In this document: positions 17,226 to 25,957 of the stretch, one piece after another | How the letters are laid out: each line of letters starts with the position of its first letter | Position numbering within the stretch: position 1 is the stretch's first letter | DNA from: an uncultured Clostridia bacterium | GTDB lineage: Bacteria; Bacillota; Clostridia; Oscillospirales; Acutalibacteraceae | Length of the DNA: 64,000 nucleotides | Direction: 5' to 3' | Assembly (NCBI GenBank): GCA_946183365.1 | Contig: CAMHAH010000001.1 | Location: forward strand, 1-64,000 | Program-made: the position numbers and the translations under genes | The notes under the pieces: model-generated | What the model was told of the DNA's origin: nothing | The model's database searches: none | Seen by the model: only the letters and a program-made list of their open reading frames with translations

Positions 17226-17837
17226 TCAATTATATAATAGAGTTATATTACTTTTTTTAAACTTGAATGAGTCGCCCTCACACTTCACAAAGAACTCGAC
17301 ATACAGCTTACCGGGATCGACATCAGTTGCTACGTATTTCTTGACATAAGCGTTTCGTACAAGGTTTACATTATTTGTTGAATCAGTATACTTATGACAC
17401 GCGCTGTTGGGCTTGACAATTCCTACGGTTGTGTTTGCGGGTACAGCCTTGTTGAAATACAACGAAATATTAGAGGCGTTAGCCGTATCCGCATTTAAAA
17501 CCTCTATTCTGAAGTAAAACAAGCCGTCCGGGTGCTCTGCGTTGTTAACATTAGACACAGTGACATCGGTATCAGTAATCTCATCACTCGGTGAATAATC
17601 GATCTCTCCGTAGTCGGGGTTTTCAGTAGTGGCCTCTGCTTGCGTGCGCATATTTCCTTGATAAAGCTTGAACGAACATTTCTCAGAACGAATTCTGTCA
17701 TCCTGAACAAAGCTCATACCAATTCCTGTCTCAACCTTAGGTGAGAACCATGAGTAAGAAGCGGTTATTATATTAATAGCAAGAATGAGAGCCGCTAATA
17801 TGGAAATAATGATTATTCCACGCTTATTCTTCATCAT
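17226..17837 (-). CDS. Small exported protein with SipW-type signal
   Basis: A 203-residue protein with one N-terminal membrane segment (GIIIISILAALILAINIIT) ending in ASYSWFSP, the style of SipW-dependent signals in TasA/CalY-like proteins. The mature part is beta-rich, with one Cys-containing strand near the end (YVEFFVKCEGDSF) that may be a weak relative of the W-x-EG-x-D motif in its neighbours. I use the ATG at 17837, placed 8 nt after aggagg; an upstream GTG overlaps that site. It lies between the giant surface protein and the first signal peptidase, a common position for a SipW substrate. Function unknown; fibre or matrix subunit is the best guess. Confidence 0.75.
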   Translation of the reverse strand: MMKNKRGIIIISILAALILAINIITASYSWFSPKVETGIGMSFVQDDRIRSEKCSFKLYQGNMRTQAEATTENPDYGEIDYSPSDEITDTDVTVSNVNNAEHPDGLFYFRIEVLNADTANASNISLYFNKAVPANTTVGIVKPNSACHKYTDSTNNVNLVRNAYVKKYVATDVDPGKLYVEFFVKCEGDSFKFKKSNITLLYN

Positions 17838-17860
17838 AATTCTCACCTCCTGATTTGATA

Positions 17861-20800
17861 CTAATTGTTGAACGCCGCAAATGAACCGCTGATCTCACTA
17901 TTATCTATAGTATCAGCAATAAATACCTGATTCGCAGCGATATCAATATTAGATGACGCCGAATAATAGTATACATGACGACCGTTATAGGTCTCATCGA
18001 CATTATCGACATCAGTCGAGAACTTGTCGGGATACATAAGGTAGAAACGAACCCTTGTAGCCGCTGCCGGAATCATAACTCTGTACAGATTACCGGAAAC
18101 AGGAACCATCGTAGACCATACACTGTTATCAGCTATAGTAAATCGAGCAACTAAGTTGTAAGCTGAAAGATCTACCCTATCTGTTTTGAAATACAATACA
18201 CTATCTCCGCTGTTGTTGCTAAGACCGAATACGGTCTTTTGCTCTCTCGAGTCTTCAGCGTTATCATCGCTGACTGTGGTCTTGAAATAATTGACTCCCT
18301 CAAAATTATAATCCGAATACGTGACATTTAATTTACTCAGAATAAAGCCGGTAATGTTTTCGATCGTGGTCTGTTCGTGAGTAGGAGTACCGGTTAATTC
18401 TGTATAGTCGTTATTGTTATGCAATGAATACGAAAAACTTACATTCGGGTTATCTATGCCGAAGCCCTTTGATATTACCTTAAGCGCAATAGTAGTTGCC
18501 GCCGATGATGTGCCTTTGAATGAATCGGGGTTAAAAAGTCTTTGAATCGCCTCAAAGCTGCGAAGCTCAAACATACTTACTTTAACCAGATAATATTTGA
18601 CACTACGAGTGTAATCAGAAGTAACCTTTACAAACGCGTAGTTTGGTTCGTTATCAGCAGGGGTCGGAGTGATTCTAAGATAACCGTTTCCGTATGAGAA
18701 ATCACAGGTGCAACCGTAAATCTTGTCGATCGTGAGAGAATTCACATTATCACAATCGTATCTGAATACTGCGGCGCTGTTCTTGCCGGCGATCTTTTGC
18801 TGAGCGTCATACTGTGTATAATCACCCGCGCTTCCGACTGTACGATAATCCGGATAATTAAGCGTCCAATCGTTACTCATGGGTCTCGGATTAGTTGTAG
18901 CAGTCGAGTCAATATCCGAAGAAAATGCGTTATTTGCAGTAGTCAGCGCCTTATACTCGGAATAAACCGGTGAGAGATAAGTGCGTGTTGCTCCTGTATC
19001 GGCCTCGGGATCATAACCGGTATTGAACATTACATAATTGTAGGTGTAGGGAATATCCGCATAATAGATGTTCTTCTGATCCTCATTAACATAGAGGAAT
19101 GTCATCTTAACATTATGCAGATCACGATAAGAATTCCCGCTGCCGTTATTCTCTGCGGCAACCTTGTAATCCGAATCAGAATTTGAATAATGTACATACA
19201 GAGTATGATCATAAGTTCCGCCGGATTGAGTCAGATTGCCCCAATTCTTGTTATCGGTAAAGAATATACGACGATAATCCACACCTTCAACCGCAGGCAT
19301 ATCCGCGCTCTCAAAGGCGTAGCTGATATTTGCTGAGAAGACTGTGTCGCCCTTTATATTGTAGTTGATAAAATCAACGCCGCTCGCGGGAAGCAGATTT
19401 GCTCCGCCGCTCTGAATAGCATTATTATTAGCGGTAATGGAATTCAAAACCATTACGGGATCTGTATGCGCAGAGCCGCCTGACCAGTGCTTATAAGTAC
19501 CGGATGTGTCCTTTACCGCATGGACCTGAAGCTCTGTATTGAATTCTACCGTATCGCCGTTGAAGTAGTATCTTAGATCTCCTTCGGCGGTGCTTCCTGT
19601 CGTTACATAAACAGAACCGTATTGAGGCTGCTGGATATTGATAACAGGATTAGCAGCGTATTTTACGTTTACGATAACATCATCATCTTTGATCCTCAAG
19701 CCTGTGATCGTATAGCTGCCATGATTATAAGCAGGCAACGTATCATGATCGTTGGATGTAACCGTAACCTCACTCACATAATAGCCTGTAGGAGGAGTGA
19801 TCTCAACCGTTTGCGGATCATTATAATCATAAGAATACTTTGTGTCGAACTGCTTCGTAACATCACTGATTTTCAGCGTACCGTCGTTGGTGCAGCCCGG
19901 AGGTTTGTCGGTGATTGTAACCGTCAAACCGCGGTTGCTGTTGATAACAGCTGCCAAAGTAACGGTACCGGTATGTGTAACATTATTTATTGAAGCGGTA
20001 ACCGCGTTCTTAGTAGGAGGCGTAGGACTCAGCGTCATCCCAGCGCTGGGGCTCGCGGTGATATTATCTACATAATACCCTGTTGACGGGGTGACCTTAT
20101 AGGTCAGGTTTGAGCCGTAATCGACATAATAAGAACCGGCTGAAGACGCTGTAACACTCTGTCCCTCTGAACGATAGACAAACTGATACTCAGAAATATT
20201 ACTGTCAGGCGTCAATGTGATCTGAGGCTTATGGGCAATATTATAGGTGACAACAATATTACCCGTAACCTTAGTTATTACAGACAAATCAGCAAAATCA
20301 CTATTCAAATAGGCGGTATTATCGTTGAGACTATATACCGTTGTACCGCCCATAGATACAGTTACAGAGCTGATATAATAATCAGACTTTGTAGCGGGTC
20401 TGTCGATTTTAAGATTGAGCTGAGTTCCTCCGAGAACTTGATTATTATCAATGACAGTGGTCTCATCCGAACCGCCGCTGCTGTCATGCTGTGTTAGGGT
20501 CTCGGTACCCTTAACACCGGTGTTATTAACTGTAACCGAATAATAAACTTCGTACTTATCTACATAAACACCGGTAATCTCTTTCTCACCGGTATAAGTA
20601 TCAGTACCATTCGTAGATGTAGAAACTACCTTGAATGAATAGGTCTGCTTAGCTTGAGGAGGCATCCATGATGTAGGATCATCAATAAGAGTATAGTTGC
20701 CGTTACCTATTTTATAATAGTACTTATAAGTATAAGCGCTGCTTACACCGCCCTCAGTTGACGCGGTGAATACAAAAGTAGACGCGTTTGTCGCTTCTTC

Positions 20801-23224
20801 AACACTTGTGTCCGGATTAGAATAGGTATAATTTAACGTGACAACCGGCTTCTGAGTGTAACGGGCATAATAGGTAACGTTTGAAGCTCCGAGTTTAAAA
20901 CTGTAGCTTTCAGTATCAGAGACTTTAGTGCTACCCTTATATATTCCGTCAAATTGATAATAAGCTTCGGGAACTATACTAAGATTGACAGTAGTGTCAT
21001 AATTCAAGGATTTTTTATAATTATTACTGCTGTTTACTGGTGTGTCATTGATCTTGAACGTAGGAGCGGGAGAAGGCTCAGTATAAGTATATGTACTGCT
21101 GCCGCTGCGATACTGTCCCCGGAAAGTCACATCATAAGAATTGATGGTCCACTGAGCGTACAGATTAAACGTAGCGTCTTCTTTATCCCAAGTCAGGTTA
21201 CTTGTACCATCAGCTTTATAATACATATCAGCATTATTGCCTCCGGTACGCGTAGTATAGAAGCCTCTCAGAGTGTAGCCGGTACGCGAAGGAACGTGTG
21301 AAGCAATGGAAGGCATAGCCGCATCATATGTAGCCGTTACTGTAGTAATAAGAGTATTATCTGAGTCATTGTAGTTTTGATAAATATTTACAGTAGAAGT
21401 TTTGGGAGTCCACTTAGCATATAGTGTAGGATTATTGTTTGTTTTATTCCACTTTTTATTGTTATACGCGGTACCGTTTGCGTTATAATACTGATTACCC
21501 GATCCGTTCTGTCCGTCGTAATAACCGGCAAAATTATAACCTGTGCGAGTGGGTAAAGAGGTTATTTTCGGCATAACAGCATCATAAGTTGCCGAAACTG
21601 TAGAAGTCGCAGGAGTTCCGGACCCGTTATTGAGAGTTACGGTATAGCTTTTTGCTGTCCACTTAGCGTAAACGGTAGTATCCTGAGTTACTGCTGTGCT
21701 GAAATCATACGCAGTAGTACAATCACTATCAGTATACCAACCGCCGAATGTATAACCGGTCGCAGTAGGAGCAGCAGGTTCAGTAGCTGTCTGACCATAA
21801 GTTACAACCGCGGAGGTATTTGTGCCGCCGTGACCGTTCTTGTTAAAAGTAATTATGTTGGGATAATAAATCCTGATGTTTTTAGCGGAAGGATTAAACT
21901 CAAAAATATAATCACCCGCAACATCGGCAACTACGCCTATATTTCCCTTGCCGGCCGCGGTATTCATAGTCCACGGTCCGCTGTTTGAGCGGGTCATATC
22001 ATAACCGGTGCCATCATGACCGTACCATGTTGTATTCTTTTGTGTGAAAACCTTAAAGCCATCATTACCGCTATTAGAGTAAGTCTGCTCTGCCAGAGAG
22101 TAAGTAAGTCTATACTTGCCGTCAGATTGCTTTGTCATTTTTCTGTCAGAAACCATACGACCGTTAGTGTCGCTGCCCCAATATGACTCGCCCGTGCCGA
22201 AGCCTAAAAGATAATAGGCGTCATCGCCGGTAACGGTAATAGTTTTTGTAGCAGTCGCGGTCTTTGTAATACCGGTGAATTTCTTCGGGTTATAAGTTAC
22301 GGTTGCCGTAACTTTATAAGTACCCGCAGAAGAAGCGGTGAACTCACCTGAAGAAGAAACAAAGCCGGCAGAATTAGGATTGGTAGATACAGTGTAGGTA
22401 GTGCTCTTTATCTCATTGTAAGTCGCGTTAGAAGTAAGAGAGGGGGTCAGCTGAACGCTTGTTCCGGTCGTTGTGGATGAAGGGCCTGACAAAGACGCGG
22501 TAGAAGTCTCTTGATAATTTTCCTGGAACTGACCGCCCCAACCATCGTTGCTATGCGAGAAGAACACAGCGTTATTAGTCACTCCGTTAAGGGTCACAGA
22601 GTATCCGCCATTTGGATCATACCATGAATCATTACCCTTAAACTGAGCTTTATTGTTATCATCATATACCTGAACACGATACATATAATAGGTTCTGCCA
22701 TCATGATCATATGTATCCAAATAGGTACCTGACTTAACTCCTCCGGAAGTACCGCCCCAGAAGTTAAAACCGTACTTCGACGAGTCTTTATAATGTTCGT
22801 AATTATAACTGATACCGACATAAATGTATCTTAGCGCTGCCGCGCCGGTAACGGCAAGATCAGAATCAGCGCCTGTCAGCGCGATATCGGAATCTTTTTC
22901 AGCCAAAGAGCTGTTGTCAGAAGCCTCGATACTATCTTCAGAAGCATTATCAGCCTGAGCCGGCTCGATATCCGCGGCAGAACCGCTTTCACCGTTGCTG
23001 ACAGCCTTTGACCTGACGCTCATTAAGAGTGGACCATCGTCAGGCAGGATATTTTGAGAGGAAATATATGAAAAGGAGATGGTGACAACGCCAAAAGCAA
23101 GCAACATAATCAGCACAGCAATTAAAACATGGCGCGACAACATGAGCCTGAGCTGAGGCATAGCCTTAGCGCGAGCTTTGTTGTAACCCTTGGATTCATT
23201 TTTCCTTTGGTTATTACGGCCCAA
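17861..23224 (-). CDS. Giant surface protein with InlB-type repeats
   Basis: About 1787 residues. A basic cytoplasmic N terminus (~30 residues) precedes a membrane segment (LIAVLIMLLAFGVVTISFSY), then an acidic Ser/Asp/Ala linker. Next come two aromatic-rich beta modules (~130-235 and ~335-455, the latter YYLLGFGTGESYW...DYIFEFNP, resembling starch-binding modules of the SusE/F or CBM type) with an Ig-like (BIG_2-like) domain between. Three to four InlB/Listeria-Bacteroides repeats follow (~457-695, each ending in LYAKWT or VYAKWT after GYTFGGWYTD-type cores), then several Ig-like modules to the C terminus. There is no LPxTG sorting signal; anchoring would be by the N-terminal segment unless SipW cleaves it. 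The TTG at 23224 follows aaaggag, while the upstream ATG (23260) lacks a ribosome site. It has its own promoter. Likely an adhesin or matrix protein. Confidence 0.85.
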   Translation of the reverse strand: MGRNNQRKNESKGYNKARAKAMPQLRLMLSRHVLIAVLIMLLAFGVVTISFSYISSQNILPDDGPLLMSVRSKAVSNGESGSAADIEPAQADNASEDSIEASDNSSLAEKDSDIALTGADSDLAVTGAAALRYIYVGISYNYEHYKDSSKYGFNFWGGTSGGVKSGTYLDTYDHDGRTYYMYRVQVYDDNNKAQFKGNDSWYDPNGGYSVTLNGVTNNAVFFSHSNDGWGGQFQENYQETSTASLSGPSSTTTGTSVQLTPSLTSNATYNEIKSTTYTVSTNPNSAGFVSSSGEFTASSAGTYKVTATVTYNPKKFTGITKTATATKTITVTGDDAYYLLGFGTGESYWGSDTNGRMVSDRKMTKQSDGKYRLTYSLAEQTYSNSGNDGFKVFTQKNTTWYGHDGTGYDMTRSNSGPWTMNTAAGKGNIGVVADVAGDYIFEFNPSAKNIRIYYPNIITFNKNGHGGTNTSAVVTYGQTATEPAAPTATGYTFGGWYTDSDCTTAYDFSTAVTQDTTVYAKWTAKSYTVTLNNGSGTPATSTVSATYDAVMPKITSLPTRTGYNFAGYYDGQNGSGNQYYNANGTAYNNKKWNKTNNNPTLYAKWTPKTSTVNIYQNYNDSDNTLITTVTATYDAAMPSIASHVPSRTGYTLRGFYTTRTGGNNADMYYKADGTSNLTWDKEDATFNLYAQWTINSYDVTFRGQYRSGSSTYTYTEPSPAPTFKINDTPVNSSNNYKKSLNYDTTVNLSIVPEAYYQFDGIYKGSTKVSDTESYSFKLGASNVTYYARYTQKPVVTLNYTYSNPDTSVEEATNASTFVFTASTEGGVSSAYTYKYYYKIGNGNYTLIDDPTSWMPPQAKQTYSFKVVSTSTNGTDTYTGEKEITGVYVDKYEVYYSVTVNNTGVKGTETLTQHDSSGGSDETTVIDNNQVLGGTQLNLKIDRPATKSDYYISSVTVSMGGTTVYSLNDNTAYLNSDFADLSVITKVTGNIVVTYNIAHKPQITLTPDSNISEYQFVYRSEGQSVTASSAGSYYVDYGSNLTYKVTPSTGYYVDNITASPSAGMTLSPTPPTKNAVTASINNVTHTGTVTLAAVINSNRGLTVTITDKPPGCTNDGTLKISDVTKQFDTKYSYDYNDPQTVEITPPTGYYVSEVTVTSNDHDTLPAYNHGSYTITGLRIKDDDVIVNVKYAANPVINIQQPQYGSVYVTTGSTAEGDLRYYFNGDTVEFNTELQVHAVKDTSGTYKHWSGGSAHTDPVMVLNSITANNNAIQSGGANLLPASGVDFINYNIKGDTVFSANISYAFESADMPAVEGVDYRRIFFTDNKNWGNLTQSGGTYDHTLYVHYSNSDSDYKVAAENNGSGNSYRDLHNVKMTFLYVNEDQKNIYYADIPYTYNYVMFNTGYDPEADTGATRTYLSPVYSEYKALTTANNAFSSDIDSTATTNPRPMSNDWTLNYPDYRTVGSAGDYTQYDAQQKIAGKNSAAVFRYDCDNVNSLTIDKIYGCTCDFSYGNGYLRITPTPADNEPNYAFVKVTSDYTRSVKYYLVKVSMFELRSFEAIQRLFNPDSFKGTSSAATTIALKVISKGFGIDNPNVSFSYSLHNNNDYTELTGTPTHEQTTIENITGFILSKLNVTYSDYNFEGVNYFKTTVSDDNAEDSREQKTVFGLSNNSGDSVLYFKTDRVDLSAYNLVARFTIADNSVWSTMVPVSGNLYRVMIPAAATRVRFYLMYPDKFSTDVDNVDETYNGRHVYYYSASSNIDIAANQVFIADTIDNSEISGSFAAFNN

Positions 23225-23361
23225 CTTTAATTCTCCTTTCGAATTATATCTGCGTCTCATTTAAATATTGAGAATAAACCGAATATTAATATCCGATATA
23301 ATGAACACTGAACAGCGCGACATAATCCATCAATACGGTCATATTTGACCCTTATTAACAA

Positions 23362-23390
23362 ATTATAGCACAAATAATACTGAATATCAA
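23362..23390 (-). promoter_or_regulatory. Promoter of the giant surface protein
   Basis: Minus strand TTGATA, 17 nt, TATAAT, ~140 nt before the TTG start. It splits the locus into two transcription units. Confidence 0.65.
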
Positions 23391-23441
23391 CAACATATAG
23401 ATCTGATAAGCGAGATTTTTTGTATCAACTTATCAAAGATA

Positions 23442-25919
23442 TTAAGAGCCCGCTAAACTATGAGGCGCCTCAACAACAGTATAATAAATACCTGTACTGA
23501 GATCATGTTCCAACTTGAATTCAGCCTTTGTAGTGCCGGCGTCATTATCGTTTGTATACGCCGTGAACCAATAATATACAGTAGACTTGGTGGTGTCTAA
23601 ATTAGGAACGCACCAACGATAATCGTCTATCTTTATCATTGTATTCTCAGCTGTCTGAGTAGGCGGAGTCTCGGAATCAGTATATGTGAACAGTAATTTT
23701 GCGGGTCCGTTATTACCGCCGTTCTCAGTCAGAATCTTATTTATAATATTGTCTCTGGTACCGTCGATCAGGACAGCAACATTCCAGTAACCCAAGGCTG
23801 TAGTATTGCAGTTAACAGGATAGTATGTCGTGCTTGATCCTCTCTCTGACGCGCTCCATGTAGCTGAAACAGACGACGCGGAGCTTGTGCTGTACTGCTT
23901 AAAGCCGATCGATGTAGCAGATGACGGTACAAAAGCGAATGAAACCGTAGAATCATCAGCCTTGCCTGCCATATAATATGAAACAGAATTATAAGTCAGC
24001 AAATAACGATGCTCGTTGCTGCTTAAATGATCTACAAGCTTTGTAGAAAGGTCGATCTCTGTTATTTCACCCCATGTACCGATACCGTTGACACCGTTGA
24101 CACCTGAAGGAGACTGGTTGCTGAGCGATCCGGTACCGATATAACCGAGAGCTTTATAAATAGGATCGGTCTCGGGTACAGAGTTTGCGTCACTCTTGAA
24201 CTGAACCTTATATACGGTGTCGTAAGCGCCGCCGGTATAAGTGAAATAGAAATCATCAGCCAAAGCGGTCGAAGGCAGATAGCCCTTATAATAACCGTCT
24301 GTGGAATCATAAGACATTGTAACAGTCGTAGACGCGCCCTCAGTGCCTAAAGATGAACCGGTCGACATGAACACAGGATTCGGAGAAGCGCTCTGAGTCG
24401 CTGTGCCCTCAATCGGCTCAAATCCGGTTGTATTATACGCGCTGTCTTCACAAGATACCATCTTGTCATCGAAGCAGATCAAACGCGGCTGAACCGAAGA
24501 AGTACGCCACATACCGTAGCATCCGGCCGCGTCATATGTATCATTTCCTGTGTAGCCGTAGACTACATAGATATTCGCGCCGTCAGCTCCGTCTGAAGCG
24601 ACAGGCTGAGAATTAAGCTTCCACTTCTTAATACTTCCGGTCGGAGATCCATCACTGAGAGCTCCGTAGAAGAAATACGATTGATTATAATACGCGGATT
24701 TTTTTAAGTTCTCACGCATATCGGCGTCGATAAGATCCGCGGGACGACCATTGGCGTCTGCGGTTCTCCAGACAGTATATCCGGTCGCGCTCTCATCTTC
24801 AATGGGAACCATATTGATATATGATGTAGTTGTACCGTTACTGTACGCAAAGTACATACTTCTGCTATCATCGCCGTCGAGAAGACTTGACTGCTTTGAC
24901 AATCCGGAATAATCATGCAGATAGAAAGACCTTACATCAGAGGAAGCGTTTGTCAGCTCAATATCAATAGAAACCGTAGTATTATTCAGAGCTTCCTTAT
25001 CTTCAAGGGATAACGCCTTATAAGCAGGATCATTGAACTCAAACCATATTCTGAAAGTCAAAGTACTGTGAGCGTCAGAATCCGCTGTGCAGACCACATA
25101 ATGATTATCTCTGTCCGCTTTATTCTCACTGAAAGAATAATCATTGGGAATATATACTTTGGGCTGAGCCTTTGTTGTTGAGTCGGTAGATTTAACTGAA
25201 GTTGAATTAGCTGTATAATGAGTGCGATAACGCATTTGCTTAGTGTTTGTTCCGTCATTCGAATAAGAAGCTTCACTATCATAATTCGCAAAAACAATCG
25301 TATTGCCTACGCTGCCTTGCTGAACAGAAAAACGAAAACATTTTTCAGCCGCTTTATTAACATCACTATCGGGACCGGAAACCGTAAACAGTTTTTCAGT
25401 TTGTTTTAAATAATAGTTAAAGCTCTTTGAAGTTGTATTATATATATCAATATCGAAGCAATAATAGGCGGTATTGATATCTGTAGTATCACCAAGGCGA
25501 TAATCACCATTGATAACATCTGCGTTTTCAGCCTTTAAAGTGCTGTATTTGGGGAAATAAAGCTTCTTACCGTCGGGAGAAGACGCTTTAGCGAACTGAT
25601 AAAAGGCAACATCGTCAAAATACTTATGAAGATCAACAGTACCCTTATCATTGCCGTCGATCTTCATCTGGAAATATCTGCCACCGGTTATCTCAAGGCG
25701 CTCGCCTTTAATGATCAGAGATGACGAATTCTCGATCCAACTGAAGGTGGATATCACAACCAGGATTATAGCTTCGATCAAAGCCACAATGACAACAAGC
25801 ATCTTAAGCGTAAAGCTTCGTTTATTCTCTTTGCGCTCGGCAGCCAACTCAGGAGAGTTGACGCGAAGAATAGCCGCACCTTTTGAACGGGCATTAGGTT
25901 TTCCTTTGCTTTTACTCAT
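23442..25919 (-). CDS. Large exported protein, TasA-like N-terminal module (825 aa)
   Basis: An 825-residue protein with a basic N terminus and one membrane segment (~37-60) ending in ISTFSWIENSS, a SipW-type variant. The following module shares order and spacing with its neighbours: DGKKLYFPKYST, a sheet with NTAYYCFDIDIYN, a KCFRFSVQ strand, and RIWFEFNDPAYKAL near 325, which corresponds to the W-x-EG-x-D signature of the paralogs in a degenerate form. The rest (~400-825) is Ser/Thr/Tyr-rich beta sequence without a family I can name. I choose the ATG at 25919 after aaaggtggtg. It is 38 nt downstream of the 998-residue gene and so co-transcribed with it. Confidence 0.78.
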   Translation of the reverse strand: MSKSKGKPNARSKGAAILRVNSPELAAERKENKRSFTLKMLVVIVALIEAIILVVISTFSWIENSSSLIIKGERLEITGGRYFQMKIDGNDKGTVDLHKYFDDVAFYQFAKASSPDGKKLYFPKYSTLKAENADVINGDYRLGDTTDINTAYYCFDIDIYNTTSKSFNYYLKQTEKLFTVSGPDSDVNKAAEKCFRFSVQQGSVGNTIVFANYDSEASYSNDGTNTKQMRYRTHYTANSTSVKSTDSTTKAQPKVYIPNDYSFSENKADRDNHYVVCTADSDAHSTLTFRIWFEFNDPAYKALSLEDKEALNNTTVSIDIELTNASSDVRSFYLHDYSGLSKQSSLLDGDDSRSMYFAYSNGTTTSYINMVPIEDESATGYTVWRTADANGRPADLIDADMRENLKKSAYYNQSYFFYGALSDGSPTGSIKKWKLNSQPVASDGADGANIYVVYGYTGNDTYDAAGCYGMWRTSSVQPRLICFDDKMVSCEDSAYNTTGFEPIEGTATQSASPNPVFMSTGSSLGTEGASTTVTMSYDSTDGYYKGYLPSTALADDFYFTYTGGAYDTVYKVQFKSDANSVPETDPIYKALGYIGTGSLSNQSPSGVNGVNGIGTWGEITEIDLSTKLVDHLSSNEHRYLLTYNSVSYYMAGKADDSTVSFAFVPSSATSIGFKQYSTSSASSVSATWSASERGSSTTYYPVNCNTTALGYWNVAVLIDGTRDNIINKILTENGGNNGPAKLLFTYTDSETPPTQTAENTMIKIDDYRWCVPNLDTTKSTVYYWFTAYTNDNDAGTTKAEFKLEHDLSTGIYYTVVEAPHSLAGS

Positions 25920-25957
25920 TGTGACACCACCTTTCTGTGCTGTTTTAAAATAATTGA

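Noticed and set aside
22594-22821. Small ORFs in other frames of the giant surface gene and its neighbours
   Set aside because: They lack ribosome sites and family features and sit wholly inside long coding regions.
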